The position numbers and the translations under genes are program-made. Positions 5,634 through 5,817 of a DNA stretch of 5,817 nt are shown in pieces; the first letter of the stretch is position 1, and each line of letters begins with the position of its first letter. The DNA comes from Treponema sp. (GTDB lineage: Bacteria; Spirochaetota; Spirochaetia; Treponematales; Breznakiellaceae): positions 1 to 5,817 of the forward strand of contig JAIRXT010000158.1 in the NCBI GenBank assembly GCA_031268125.1, in the 5' to 3' direction. A model generated the notes under the pieces. It did no database searches. It saw only the letters and a list, made by a program, of their open reading frames with translations, and was not told where the DNA came from.

Positions 5634-5817
5634 ATGAACGTAAAGGCGGTTGTTTTTGACTATGGCAAGGTGATCTGTTTTCCCCCTTCGGCGGAAAACC
5701 GGGCGGCCCTGCTTACCCTGACGGGACTCCCCGCGGAAACCCTTGATGCCCTGGACCGGAAGTACCGGGGCGAGTACGACCGGGGAACCTATGATTGCAA
5801 GACCTATTACCGGACCC
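5634..5817 (+). CDS. HAD-superfamily hydrolase, YihX-like, N-terminal part (runs off the window)
   Basis: Sixty-one codons are present before the window ends. The N-terminus MNVKAVVFDYGKVI is HAD motif I: a hydrophobic strand, then the nucleophile Asp9 in the form DxGxV. The usual second Asp (DxDxT/V) is Gly11 here, as in the YihX-like subgroup of subfamily IA, whose characterised E. coli member removes phosphate from sugar phosphates such as glucose 1-phosphate. The following helical cap residues, including YRGEYDRGTYDCKTYYR (44-60), resemble the early cap region of that subgroup. A cytoplasmic phosphatase is likely, but the substrate cannot be told from this part. The gene lies 246 bp after mfd on the same strand, with its own ribosome-binding site and a candidate promoter, so it is probably transcribed separately at least in part. 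Confidence 0.8.
   Translation, partial: MNVKAVVFDYGKVICFPPSAENRAALLTLTGLPAETLDALDRKYRGEYDRGTYDCKTYYRT

Overview
The window looks like chromosomal DNA from a GC-rich bacterium (roughly 55-60% GC by eye, with strongly G/C-biased third codon positions). Placement among the spirochaetes (Treponema-like lineages) is my impression. It rests on the paired-up hypothetical and PilZ proteins and on the flavour of Mfd and the HAD protein. It is inference and was not checked by a search.

Layout. (1) Positions 1-42 may hold the last codons of a plus-strand gene entering from the left; I see nothing convincing in 43-110. (2) Two minus-strand genes form a tight operon read right to left. An exported 336-aa protein of unknown function (863-1873, GTG start) overlaps by 4 bp (ATGA) a 251-aa protein with a degenerate receiver domain followed by a PilZ domain (111-866). 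(3) A 58-bp divergent intergenic region (1874-1931) separates this operon from mfd and carries an extended -10 promoter for mfd very close to its start codon. (4) A complete mfd gene (1932-5387, 1151 aa) encodes the transcription-repair coupling factor, with all helicase motifs intact. (5) A 246-bp intergenic region (5388-5633) is packed with repeats. It has 17-nt units on both sides, some folding into AGTA-loop hairpins. Between them is a nested palindromic element, with about 15-bp outer inverted repeats (5409-5581) and a perfect 26-bp inner inverted repeat (5441-5550). (6) The first 61 codons of a HAD-superfamily phosphatase gene start at 5634 behind a strong Shine-Dalgarno site and run off the window.

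How it fits together. Mfd removes stalled RNA polymerase and recruits UvrA to lesions, and it appears to be its own transcription unit. The PilZ pair is probably a c-di-GMP-responsive unit with an envelope partner, but no functional link to mfd is shown. The most unusual part is the mfd-HAD intergenic region. It has the shape of a small non-autonomous mobile or palindromic element sitting in a short repeat array. The left repeat contains the mfd stop codon, and the right end may supply the promoter of the HAD gene. No complete new defence, CRISPR or RNA-based system is visible.
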